The notes under the pieces were generated by a model that saw nothing but the letters and a program-made list of their open reading frames with translations, did no database searches and had not been told where the DNA came from. Of a DNA stretch of 10,257 nucleotides, positions 1 to 6,398 are shown piece after piece. The position numbers and the translations under genes were made by a program. Each line of letters begins with the position of its first letter. Positions within the stretch are counted from its first letter, which is position 1. Source of the stretch: JBEIDK01 sp040383485 (GTDB lineage Bacteria; Bacteroidota; Bacteroidia; UBA4408); contig JBEIDK010000121.1 in assembly GCA_040383485.1 (NCBI GenBank), forward strand, positions 1 through 10,257, in the 5' to 3' direction.

Positions 1-1
1 C

Positions 2-649
2 ATTTCGACAATAGGCAACACCACTTTTTGCGAAGGAAGCACTGTGATGCTGATGGGAAACACAGGCGGAACTTGGAGTAGCGGCGGAACAGCAGCAAGC
101 ATCAATGTGAATCAAACAGGAAATTATTTTGTTACCACAACAAATAATTGCGGAAGCGTTGTTTCAAATACAATTACAGTTATTGTAAATTCAGTTGACA
201 CTTCTGTTACTGTTGGTAACGATACGTTATTTGCAAATGCTATAAATGCAAGCTATCAATGGCTACAATGCAATGGAAATTATATAGCTTTATCAGGTGA
301 CACCAACCAGACATTTACGCCCACTCAGTTATCAGCATCCTATGCCGTTGTAGTTACTCAAAATAGCTGTGTTGATACATCCGCTTGTTATCCAATAATA
401 ATTACAAGCCTGCCCAATCAAGACAAAGAAGGGGCTTTTATTTTAATCCCTAATCCTGCAACAAGTCAATTGATAGTTGATAACGGAGAGTTGAAAATTG
501 GAACTATTACAATCCAAAATACTTTGGGCGAAATTGTTTATACAAAAACAAACTGCAATACAAAAGAAACCATTGATGCGAGTGGCTTTTCGAAGGGAGT
601 GTATTTTGTGATGGTGAATAAAAAGAGTTTGAAGTTTGTAAAGGAGTAA
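2..649 (+). CDS. T9SS-secreted adhesin-like protein, C-terminal part (5' end outside window)
   Basis: The frame is open to the left edge (first full codon at 2), so only the last 215 codons of a probably much larger protein are present. Numbering residues from base 2, about 1-65 resemble a PKD/Ig-like module, with FCEGSTVML near the start and a GNYFVTTTNNCG strand. About 66-135 are a second module of the type repeated in Bacteroidetes surface proteins (YQWLQCNG, then FTPTQLSASYAVVVTQNSCVDTSACY). The last 75 or so residues form a T9SS type A sorting domain: FILIPNPATSQL, ITIQNTLGEIVY, and the terminal GVYFVMVNKKSLKFVKE. Such tails direct export through the outer membrane by the type IX system and are then removed, with the protein anchored to the surface or released. 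The ligand or activity lies in the missing N-terminal part and cannot be stated. The nearest downstream gene is on the opposite strand. Confidence 0.9.
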   Translation: MSTIGNTTFCEGSTVMLMGNTGGTWSSGGTAASINVNQTGNYFVTTTNNCGSVVSNTITVIVNSVDTSVTVGNDTLFANAINASYQWLQCNGNYIALSGDTNQTFTPTQLSASYAVVVTQNSCVDTSACYPIIITSLPNQDKEGAFILIPNPATSQLIVDNGELKIGTITIQNTLGEIVYTKTNCNTKETIDASGFSKGVYFVMVNKKSLKFVKE

Positions 650-665
650 GATGATTCTCCGTTGT

Positions 666-686
666 GCGTAGTCTCCCTGACTATGC
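666..686 (+). terminator. hairpin after the T9SS adhesin gene, possible terminator
   Basis: GCGTAGTC and GACTATGC form an 8-bp stem with one G-U pair around the loop TCCCT. It begins 16 nt after the TAA at 647-649, which is where a terminator would lie. It is followed by only a short T-run (GATTTTCC), so it is not a textbook intrinsic terminator. It could instead be a dispersed palindrome. Confidence 0.4.
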
Positions 687-939
687 TCAGCTAAAGATTT
701 TCCTCCAGAAAAATAATTTAGAAAATACTTTTCAATATGTTTAAAATACTTTTTAAGTTTTTCAATGGAATTTTTTTGGCAACCAATGAAGTGAAGGTCA
801 TATAGGAATATGAAGTGATAAAAGAGCTTGCTGCTCATTCATGCCAAATTTTTAAATTAGATAATTTTGATAATATCAAATCAAATAAATATGAAAAACT
901 CATACGAAAAAATAAACTAACCTTTACAAGAACTCTTTA

Positions 940-960
940 CCACAAGCATGACGCCTGTGG
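940..960 (-). terminator. hairpin after the DUF433-DUF5615 operon, possible terminator
   Basis: CCACAAGC and GCCTGTGG (plus-strand reading) can pair as 8 bp around ATGAC, with one mismatch that is G-U in one RNA orientation. On the minus strand it lies 22 nt beyond the stop codon of the DUF5615 gene (stop at 983-985). No U-tract follows, so the terminator call rests on position and stem only. Confidence 0.33.
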
Positions 961-982
961 TAGTTGGTGCATTTATACGATT

Positions 983-1345
983 TTAGTATTTATTTTCGTG
1001 AACTATAATTTGGTGATTATCAAATTCAATTAAATTATACGTTTCGAATAGAGTAACAACTTCTTCAAAGTGCTTGTCAAATAATTGCAACAAGAATTTA
1101 TTTAAGATGTTTCCTGTTGTAACTATTAATAATTTTTGGGGAATTTCGTTTATTAAATGTGAATCTAAAAAATCAGAATCTTTTGAAATGATAATTCTAT
1201 TTTGATTTAATGAAATAATCCTTATTTCATTGTCGGATGTAAATTCTTTGTTGGGCAAATTATCCGTATGAATTACATCGTAATTTTTAGAAATTAAAAG
1301 TTGCGCAAGTTTGAATGGAAGATTAGCATCAACTAAGAATTTCAC
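983..1345 (-). CDS. DUF5615 PIN-like protein, putative toxin of a DUF433/DUF5615 pair
   Basis: This 120-residue protein matches the DUF5615 family of PIN-like proteins. It has the N-terminal strand KFLVDANLP (Asp6), the motif SDNEI (Asp38, Glu40), the central IIISKDSDF (Asp56, Asp58) and the later LLIVTTGNI strand. These acidic positions are those expected to coordinate metal in PIN-fold nucleases, so an RNase activity is plausible but inferred. The start codon is GTG (CAC at 1343-1345 on the plus strand). It overlaps the TGA of the upstream DUF433 gene as GTGA, which implies translational coupling. The length is normal for the family and the key acidic residues are present, so the gene looks intact. 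The pairing with DUF433 is the usual arrangement and suggests a toxin-antitoxin module; a growth-inhibiting effect has not been shown here. Confidence 0.85.
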   Translation of the reverse strand: MKFLVDANLPFKLAQLLISKNYDVIHTDNLPNKEFTSDNEIRIISLNQNRIIISKDSDFLDSHLINEIPQKLLIVTTGNILNKFLLQLFDKHFEEVVTLFETYNLIEFDNHQIIVHENKY

Positions 1346-1578
1346 GCTACAAATTTATGTATAGTTTTAAACTTTGAAAGCTGGCTTGCATAAGCCAAAC
1401 AAGCACGAATATCTTTCGAATTTATTGCTGGATAATCATCAATAATTTCATTCTCTGACATTCCTGCTGAAAGTAAATCCAAAACCAAATCAACTGAATA
1501 TCTGGTGTTACGAATGGTTGGTTTACCAAAGCAAACTTCGGGATTTATTGTAATAATATTTGCAAAAATTTCATTCAT
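1342..1578 (-). CDS. DUF433 domain protein, putative antitoxin
   Basis: This 78-residue protein fits the DUF433 family along nearly its whole length. It shows ITINPEVCFGKPTIRNTR (residues about 9-26), then VLDLLSAGMSENEIIDDYP, then DIRACLAYA. DUF433 is a winged-helix-like DNA-binding fold, often encoded just before DUF5615 PIN-like proteins and annotated as their antitoxin. Here it comes first in the operon and shares 4 bases with the toxin gene. By analogy it would bind the partner protein and the operon promoter, giving autoregulation; that is inference. The ATG at 1576-1578 follows a strong Bacteroidetes-type promoter so closely that the mRNA should be nearly leaderless. One alternative is that the pair acts in regulation without toxicity. 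Confidence 0.87.
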   Translation of the reverse strand: MNEIFANIITINPEVCFGKPTIRNTRYSVDLVLDLLSAGMSENEIIDDYPAINSKDIRACLAYASQLSKFKTIHKFVA

Positions 1579-1588
1579 ATTATGGATA

Positions 1589-1619
1589 CAAAAGTAGCGT
1601 ATATTTTGTTATAAACAAT
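1589..1619 (-). promoter_or_regulatory. Bacteroidetes-type promoter of the DUF433-DUF5615 operon
   Basis: On the minus strand TACTTTTG (1589-1596) matches the -7 consensus TAnnTTTG exactly. ATTG (1616-1619) fits the -33 TTTG box, with 19 bases between the TTG and the -7 box, which is the preferred spacing. The predicted transcript starts only a few bases before the ATG at 1578. Confidence 0.6.
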
Positions 1620-1772
1620 TTTGAAATTGAAACATTATTCATCGCAGCTGCAATTCATTTAGTATATAGTAAAAATGTGAGGAGTAATGTGGACGATTTT
1701 TTTTAAGATTATGTATCGTGTTCAAATGAAATTTTTGTTTTGTTAGTTACAAACGAACATTAAAGGCATCCG

Positions 1773-1797
1773 CGTTACGCTGCTCTAAAGGCTAACG
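1773..1797 (-). terminator. weak hairpin downstream of mqnB
   Basis: CGTTA-c-GC and GC-TAACG can form a 7-bp stem with one bulged base around a 10-base loop. It lies about 19 bases after the mqnB stop codon on the minus strand, so it may help to end that transcript. There is no U-tract. The heptamer TAAAGGC occurs at 1761-1767 and again at 1786-1792. Confidence 0.25.
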
Positions 1798-1815
1798 AAT
1801 TGGGGGACAAATTAT

Positions 1816-2520
1816 TTAAAAACCCATTTCAATTTCCCTACTCAAATTTCCTAACACCGCATTCAAATTTTTTATTGCCAAAGGGATGTCCCAATTGTTT
1901 CTGTTACGCGGTTCTACCTTATTTGATATACATCTAATTTGAATTGCATCCACATTCATCTTTGCACATACATAGGCAAATGCTGCTCCTTCCATCGATT
2001 CAATAAAATTATCTGTTGTAGTATTTAATACTGAATGCAACTTTTGTATGCTCTCAGCATTTCCATGTACCTTACTTACGGTAATTCCATTGGCACTTAT
2101 TAAATTACTTATCGATTTTAAGTGCATGTTGCTTTTTATTTCAATATTTTCCTTATTCAAAGGAAAGTCGGCATCTGATAACAAATTCATGTCATGAATG
2201 CTTATAAATTTTCCATTATCCTCAGCACCTAATTCATAGAATTTATCATGCATCACGTTTACTACTTCACCAATGGGAATATTAGATATAGCACCTGCAA
2301 TACCAACATTAATGGCCAAATCGAATCTCAATTCTTGCATTACTTTAGTAATATGAAAGATAGTAGGAACTTGGCTTACACCCGTAAACAAAAAGTAAAA
2401 ATTAACAGTCTCATTTGGCGCGTACAAAACTAAATGTTCGTTTATTTGTTTGGTATTTGCAAGCTGGCTAAAAAATGGAGCTATTTCATTTTTTGTAGCT
2501 GAAACAATTAGTACATTCAT
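1816..2520 (-). CDS. mqnB: futalosine hydrolase
   Basis: This nucleosidase of the PNP/MTAN superfamily is expected to cleave futalosine to dehypoxanthinyl futalosine and hypoxanthine, a cytoplasmic step of the futalosine route to menaquinone. Visible motifs, numbered from the second Met: VLIVSATKNEI at the N-terminus, INVGIAGAI (about 70-78), the nucleoside-binding ESMEGAAFAYVC (about 174-185) with its Glu, and IRCISNKVEPRNRNNWDIP (about 195-213). The ISN motif has Asn where methylthioadenosine nucleosidases have the catalytic Asp, and the following EPRNRNNW is typical of Bacteroidetes futalosine hydrolases. The length (234-235 residues) is normal. Two adjacent ATGs (2523 and 2520) are possible starts; the second is chosen because MNVLIVSA matches the usual N-terminus. 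The gene diverges from the pterin synthase gene through a 45-base promoter region. No other mqn gene is in the window. Confidence 0.9.
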   Translation of the reverse strand: MNVLIVSATKNEIAPFFSQLANTKQINEHLVLYAPNETVNFYFLFTGVSQVPTIFHITKVMQELRFDLAINVGIAGAISNIPIGEVVNVMHDKFYELGAEDNGKFISIHDMNLLSDADFPLNKENIEIKSNMHLKSISNLISANGITVSKVHGNAESIQKLHSVLNTTTDNFIESMEGAAFAYVCAKMNVDAIQIRCISNKVEPRNRNNWDIPLAIKNLNAVLGNLSREIEMGF

Positions 2521-2535
2521 CATAAATTAAAAATT

Positions 2536-2543
2536 CAAATCTA
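2536..2543 (-). promoter_or_regulatory. -7 box of the mqnB promoter
   Basis: On the minus strand TAGATTTG matches TAnnTTTG exactly. It lies 15 bases before the mqnB start at 2520, which implies a very short 5' leader. No clear TTTG box lies at the ideal distance; the nearest TTTG is about 14 bases upstream. Confidence 0.45.
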
Positions 2544-2547
2544 ATAT

Positions 2548-2555
2548 TACTTTTG
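2548..2555 (+). promoter_or_regulatory. -7 box of the pterin synthase promoter
   Basis: TACTTTTG matches TAnnTTTG and is identical to the box of the DUF433 operon. It ends 13 bases before the ATG at 2569. The -33 region is poor (TTA near 2527-2529 at 18 bases). Only 4 bases separate this box from the oppositely oriented mqnB box. Confidence 0.5.
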
Positions 2556-2568
2556 TTCAAAATTAAAT

Positions 2569-2979
2569 ATGGTATACGTTACACGACGCGAGCATTTTAA
2601 TGCCGCACATAAATTATGGCTTCCAGAATGGAGTGATGAAAAAAATGCAGAAGTGTTTGGCAAATGCGCCAATCCAAACTGGCATGGTCACAACTACAAT
2701 TTATTTGTTACTGTAAAGGGCGAACCTAACAAAACAACAGGCTTTTTAATGGATTTGAAACACTTAAGTACAATTATTAAAATTAATGTTATTGATGTAC
2801 TTGACCACAAAAATTTAAATCTTGACGTTGAATTTATGAAAGGGAAAATGTCTTCAACCGAAATTTTAGCCATTGAAATTTGGAAAATTTTACAACCATT
2901 AATTGATAATGAGCATGTAAAAATACATTGTGTAAAATTGTACGAAACAGATAATAATTTTGTTGAATATTTTGGCTAA
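2569..2979 (+). CDS. 6-pyruvoyl-tetrahydropterin synthase / QueD family enzyme
   Basis: This 136-residue enzyme of the PTPS/QueD (T-fold) family converts 7,8-dihydroneopterin triphosphate to a tetrahydropterin. All expected catalytic positions are visible: zinc ligands His14 (HFNAAH), His39 and His41 (HGHNY); catalytic Cys33; the Asp79-His80 pair in VLDHKNLN; STEILA at 96-101; and the pterin-anchoring Glu126 in LYETDN. The spacing between Cys33 and HGH is five residues (CX5HGH). This is the pattern of true 6-pyruvoyl-tetrahydropterin synthases such as the animal enzymes, whereas classical QueD has CX3HGH. Genome pipelines usually call such proteins 6-carboxytetrahydropterin synthase; the product should be left open between the pyruvoyl and carboxy forms. 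No queC, queE or queF is in the window. It is followed after 11 bases by the lipoprotein gene, probably in one transcript. Confidence 0.88.
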   Translation: MVYVTRREHFNAAHKLWLPEWSDEKNAEVFGKCANPNWHGHNYNLFVTVKGEPNKTTGFLMDLKHLSTIIKINVIDVLDHKNLNLDVEFMKGKMSSTEILAIEIWKILQPLIDNEHVKIHCVKLYETDNNFVEYFG

Positions 2980-2990
2980 TACAACTTGCA

Positions 2991-3698
2991 ATGAACCGCT
3001 TTAACATTATCATAGCTATTATAATCTTATATACGGTATCTTCATGTAAAAAAGAGGTTGAAATACTTGACAAAGATGCTTCGTATCAATATTTTCCTAA
3101 TAAAGAAGGTACGTTTATTATCTATCATATTGACTCACTTTACTATAATCAATTTACTAACAGTATTGATACTTTTAGTTATGATTTAAAGGAAAAAATA
3201 ATTGAGTTATTTACAGACGCAGGAGGTAGAAAATCTCAAAGAATTCAGCGTTACATAAAGGTTAATAATACATGGCAAATTGTAAGGGTTTGGAAAGCGT
3301 TTGTAAATAATAAACAAGCAGAAAAAACTGAAGAAAATATTACCTACTTAAAACTAGTTTTTCCTTTAAGCAAAAATTTAAAATGGAGAGGAAATGCGCT
3401 GAATACGATAGATACTTTAACTCCAACTTATTACACTTGCACCCATTTTAATGAACCATTTAGTAATAAAAAACTAAGTTTCGATAGCTGTGCAACTGTT
3501 CTACAATATAGCGACAGTACATTAATTACAAAAAAGGAAGCAACTGAAATTTACGCTTTAAACGTTGGAATGGTTTATAAACGTATTATAAATTTAAAAG
3601 ACAATACATCACAAATTGATGCAACCAAGCCAATAAGTAAGCGGGCAAATAGCGGAACTGATGTAATTATTTACGCAATTGGTTTTGGTGTTGAGTAG
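2991..3698 (+). CDS. lipoprotein of unknown function
   Basis: This 235-residue protein has a hydrophobic N-terminal helix and the lipobox VSSC, with lipidation expected at Cys19 (IIILYTVSSCKK). It should therefore be membrane-anchored, probably in the outer membrane or on its periplasmic face. The mature part begins with a motif of the form FPNKEGTFIIYHIDSLYYN and continues with ELFTDAGGRKSQRIQRY, WQIVRVWKA and LKLVFPLSKNLKWRGNA. I recall similar unnamed proteins in Bacteroidetes but cannot give a domain name, and no catalytic motif is apparent. It sits 11 bases after the pterin synthase gene and 17 bases before the S8 protease gene, all on one strand, so co-expression is likely. A partnership with the secreted protease is more plausible than a link to pterin synthesis, but that is inference. 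Confidence 0.8.
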   Translation: MNRFNIIIAIIILYTVSSCKKEVEILDKDASYQYFPNKEGTFIIYHIDSLYYNQFTNSIDTFSYDLKEKIIELFTDAGGRKSQRIQRYIKVNNTWQIVRVWKAFVNNKQAEKTEENITYLKLVFPLSKNLKWRGNALNTIDTLTPTYYTCTHFNEPFSNKKLSFDSCATVLQYSDSTLITKKEATEIYALNVGMVYKRIINLKDNTSQIDATKPISKRANSGTDVIIYAIGFGVE

Positions 3699-3715
3699 TA
3701 AAAATTAATGCTAAA

Positions 3716-5410
3716 ATGAAAAAAAAAATCATTATACTTTTATTCTTCATTAGCCTAAAACTAAGTGCTCAACAACTACTTAGTAGCAATAGATATATCA
3801 TTTATTTAAGCGACAAAAACAACAACCAATATAGCCTAAGTAACCCTCAACAATTTTTATCTTCAAAAGCAATACTGCGCAGAGCCAATCAAAACATAAA
3901 TATTGCAACTAATGATTTGCCAGTTACTACAGCTTACCTTGATTCCATAAAAAACACAGGAGCTAAAGTTTTACTCACCTCAAAATGGTTGAATTATTTG
4001 TGCGTTCAAATTTCAGACAGCACCCAACTAACAGCTATTATGCAGTTTCCATTCGTAACATCAAACAAACTTGTAAATAGAGTTGGCGCCCTACATGATG
4101 TTGCAACCAACAATGATAAATTCAAAATTGAAAATAGGTATAACAATCCCAAAAAAATAAATAAAATAAGTAGCCTTGATACTTCAATTATTTATGGTCC
4201 TTCGTTTACTCAGATAAACCAAATTGGGGGCGATGCATTGCATAATTTAAATTATAAAGGACAAGGAATAGAAATTGCTGTTTTTGACTCTGGTTTTCCG
4301 AACGTAAATACTATTGGTGCATTTGATAGCTTGAGAACCAATAATAGAATTTTAGGGTATTATAATTTTGTTGATGATACAAGTGATGTATTTAATCCTA
4401 CCTATAATAACCATGGAACAAATACACTTTCATGCATGGCCGCTTGGGAAGAGGGACAGTTGGTAGGAACAGCACCAAGAGCTTCGTATTATTTGTTTAT
4501 GACGGAGAATGTAGCCTCTGAAACACCTTATGAGGAGGTATGTTGGGTTTCTGCTGCAGAACTTGCTGATAGTTTAGGTGTTGATATTATTTCATCGTCT
4601 TTAGGTTATACAACTTTCGATAATTCAACGTCGAATTACACAAATGCTGATATGGATGGCAATACTGCCATTTGTACAAAAGGAGCCGATATTGCCGCAA
4701 GTAAAGGTATTTTAGTTGTTAGCAGTGCAGGCAATAGCGGTTCTAGTCCTTGGCAAATAATTAGTGCTCCATCTGATGGTGATAGTGTTTTATGCATTGG
4801 CGCTGTTAACTCATTCGGACAACGAGCAACCTTCAGTAGTATAGGCCCAAGTGCCGATGGCAGAGTTAAGCCCGATGTTTGTGCGTTGGGAGAAGGAGCA
4901 ATAATAGCAAATACTAATGGTGGATTTCAATCGGCAAATGGAACATCATTTTCTTGCCCAATTCTTGCTGGTATGGCTGCATGCTTATGGCAAGCAAATC
5001 CTACTTTGACTAACATGGAAGTTGCAAGCGCAATAAAAGAAAGTGCATCGCAATTTAATAACCCCGACAACCTTCTTGGATATGGTATCCCTAATTTTTC
5101 GAATGCGCTCTTCCTAATTACAAAAACCAAATATTCACAAGTAATTAATACAAAAATTGAAAATATTTTTCCTGTTCCTTTTAACGATAAGTTAAATGTT
5201 ATTTACCATTCGCTTGATACCGAAAACATAAGTATTACAATATCAGATATTACTGGAAATAAAATATTGGCAAAGAACTTTAGGGCTACTACCAACGCTC
5301 AAAATTTATTTGTTATAGAAAAACTAGATAATTTAAAACAAGGAATTTATTTATTAAACTTACGAAACTCAAAAGAGAATATAACCCAAAAGGTTATAAA
5401 ATTATTTTAG
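3716..5410 (+). CDS. secreted subtilisin-like serine protease (S8) with T9SS sorting domain
   Basis: This 564-residue protease has four parts: a signal peptide (MKKKIIILLFFISLKLSAQ, cleavage probably near residue 19); an N-terminal pro-region (about 24-115, containing FLSSKAILRRANQNI); a subtilisin domain (about 160-465); and a T9SS type A sorting domain (about 482-564, IFPVPFNDKLNV to KVIKLF). The catalytic triad is complete: Asp191 in AVFDSG, His233 in NNHGTNT and Ser411 in NGTSFSCPILAGMAA. The oxyanion Asn340 lies in SSAGNSG. It should be exported through the Sec and type IX systems and act on proteins outside the cell or on its surface; the substrate is unknown. The ATG at 3716 is chosen because it gives a standard signal peptide directly. 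The gene ends two bases before the stop codon of the convergent rlmF gene, which leaves no room for a separate terminator. Confidence 0.93.
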   Translation: MKKKIIILLFFISLKLSAQQLLSSNRYIIYLSDKNNNQYSLSNPQQFLSSKAILRRANQNINIATNDLPVTTAYLDSIKNTGAKVLLTSKWLNYLCVQISDSTQLTAIMQFPFVTSNKLVNRVGALHDVATNNDKFKIENRYNNPKKINKISSLDTSIIYGPSFTQINQIGGDALHNLNYKGQGIEIAVFDSGFPNVNTIGAFDSLRTNNRILGYYNFVDDTSDVFNPTYNNHGTNTLSCMAAWEEGQLVGTAPRASYYLFMTENVASETPYEEVCWVSAAELADSLGVDIISSSLGYTTFDNSTSNYTNADMDGNTAICTKGADIAASKGILVVSSAGNSGSSPWQIISAPSDGDSVLCIGAVNSFGQRATFSSIGPSADGRVKPDVCALGEGAIIANTNGGFQSANGTSFSCPILAGMAACLWQANPTLTNMEVASAIKESASQFNNPDNLLGYGIPNFSNALFLITKTKYSQVINTKIENIFPVPFNDKLNVIYHSLDTENISITISDITGNKILAKNFRATTNAQNLFVIEKLDNLKQGIYLLNLRNSKENITQKVIKLF

Positions 5411-5412
5411 TA

Positions 5413-6390
5413 TCAAATCTTAGATTTTTGCCAATACTTTTTTACCCAACTTTGTTGAGATTCTATACTTAAAAATGTCCAGGCTACTATCCTACTTATT
5501 TTATTTCCTTGTTTCATTTCAATAGTTTTCATTTCTATTGTTTCTAAATTATTAAGTTCTTTATAAATCTTTTTAAGATTAGATTGTTTCGAAACTAGTG
5601 TTGTAAACCAAAAACATTGATGTCTAAATAATTTGCTTTCGCGAATCATTTTTGTAATAAATGCCATTTCGCCTCCTTTGCAATAAAGCTCATTTGATTG
5701 TCCTCCAAAATTTAGGACAATATTTTTTGTGTTATTATTCTTTAAATTAAGCACCTTCTTTGTAGCAATTTTATTCGCTTCTTGATATGAAGAGTGGAAT
5801 GGGGGGTTGCAAATGCATAAATCAAAATGTTCATCTTGTTTAATTATATTCTTAAAAATATTACCTTCATTTAATTGAAGTCTCAATTCAATATCATTGA
5901 TAAATATGCTGTTTTCTTGTACAATTTTGTTGGCAGACTCAAGTGCAGTTTTATTAATATCTACTCCAACAAACCTCCAACCAAATTCTTTAAATCCTAA
6001 CAACGGAAATATACAATTAGCACCTACGCCAATATCCAATACACGAATGTTGCTTCCTACAGGAATTTGATTATTATTACTTGAGGCTAGTATATCGGCG
6101 GCATAATGTACATAGTCGGCCCTGCCTGGAATTGGAGGACAAAGAAAACCTTTTGGAATGCCCCAATAGTCTATATCATAGAATTTTTTGAGTAAAGCTT
6201 TGTTTAACTGCAAAACCGAATCAGCATTAGCAAAATCTATTGACTCATCGCCATGCTCATTAAGTTTTACATATTTAATTAGTTCTGGATTAACCCTAAT
6301 TAATTCATTAAAATTATACCTACTTTTATGTTTATTACGGGGATGAAGTTCTGTTTTTTCAGAAATATATCTCCGTTTATCAAAAGACAT
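5413..6390 (-). CDS. rlmF: 23S rRNA (adenine(1618)-N(6))-methyltransferase
   Basis: This 325-residue SAM-dependent methyltransferase is expected to methylate N6 of A1618 in 23S rRNA. Diagnostic RlmF motifs are present in order: LHPRNKHKSRY (15-25); DYWGIPKGFLCPPIPGRADY (74-93); the SAM-binding VLDIGVGANCIFP (117-129); the catalytic NPPFH (195-199), an N6-adenine variant of NPPY; and LNFGGQSNELYCKGGEM (226-242). The C-terminal part holds a five-residue tandem duplication, TIEMK-TIEMK (284-293), where homologues such as the E. coli enzyme have one copy before the MxQG motif. The frame is kept, so the protein is probably functional. The gene follows the J-KTSC gene after 8 bases and is likely co-transcribed with it. 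It converges with the S8 protease gene. Confidence 0.95.
   Translation of the reverse strand: MSFDKRRYISEKTELHPRNKHKSRYNFNELIRVNPELIKYVKLNEHGDESIDFANADSVLQLNKALLKKFYDIDYWGIPKGFLCPPIPGRADYVHYAADILASSNNNQIPVGSNIRVLDIGVGANCIFPLLGFKEFGWRFVGVDINKTALESANKIVQENSIFINDIELRLQLNEGNIFKNIIKQDEHFDLCICNPPFHSSYQEANKIATKKVLNLKNNNTKNIVLNFGGQSNELYCKGGEMAFITKMIRESKLFRHQCFWFTTLVSKQSNLKKIYKELNNLETIEMKTIEMKQGNKISRIVAWTFLSIESQQSWVKKYWQKSKI
5512..5541. repeat. 15-bp imperfect tandem repeat inside rlmF
   Basis: TTTCATTTCAATAGT is followed directly by TTTCATTTCTATTGT, with 13 of 15 bases identical. On the coding strand the unit encodes TIEMK twice in frame. It looks like an in-frame slippage duplication that has begun to diverge at synonymous positions. 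Confidence 0.8.
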
Positions 6391-6398
6391 GGTAATAT

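Larger units (their letters stand above)
650..982. other. gene-poor intergenic spacer
   Basis: These 333 bases lie between the 3' ends of a plus-strand gene and a minus-strand gene. They contain two hairpins (666-686 and 940-960) and a short A+T palindrome with 7-base arms TTTGATA/TATCAAA at 866-880. One open frame runs from 815 into the DUF5615 gene on the other strand, but its translation (72 codons) has no recognisable domain and I do not accept it as a gene. No promoter is needed here because both flanking genes end at this spacer. Confidence 0.6.

Noticed and set aside
443..838. Open frame of 131 codons on the minus strand opposite the T9SS sorting domain
   Set aside because: It is antisense to a clear coding region and extends into non-coding DNA; the translation shows no recognisable motif.
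815..1033. Open frame of 72 codons on the plus strand in the spacer after the T9SS adhesin gene
   Set aside because: It overlaps the 3' end of the well-supported DUF5615 gene on the other strand, has no domain or promoter, and its composition reads like A+T-rich noise.
1644..1651. GCAGCTGC palindrome as an operator of the DUF433 operon
   Set aside because: A single 8-base palindrome about 25 bases beyond the -33 box with no second copy is too weak to call.
2248..2433. Short plus-strand open frame inside mqnB
   Set aside because: It is antisense to conserved futalosine hydrolase sequence and gives no recognisable protein.
2834..3073. Minus-strand open frame across the pterin synthase and lipoprotein junction
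   Set aside because: It crosses two well-supported genes on the other strand and has no homologous features that I recognise.
4927..5130. Minus-strand open frame opposite the serine-containing region of the S8 protease
   Set aside because: It is a shadow of the catalytic domain, which is intact on the plus strand.
5415..5427. Small palindrome AAATCT-T-AGATTT at the convergent S8/rlmF stop codons as a bidirectional terminator
   Set aside because: A 6-bp A+T-rich stem with a one-base centre cannot form a stable hairpin, and it lies inside the rlmF coding end.
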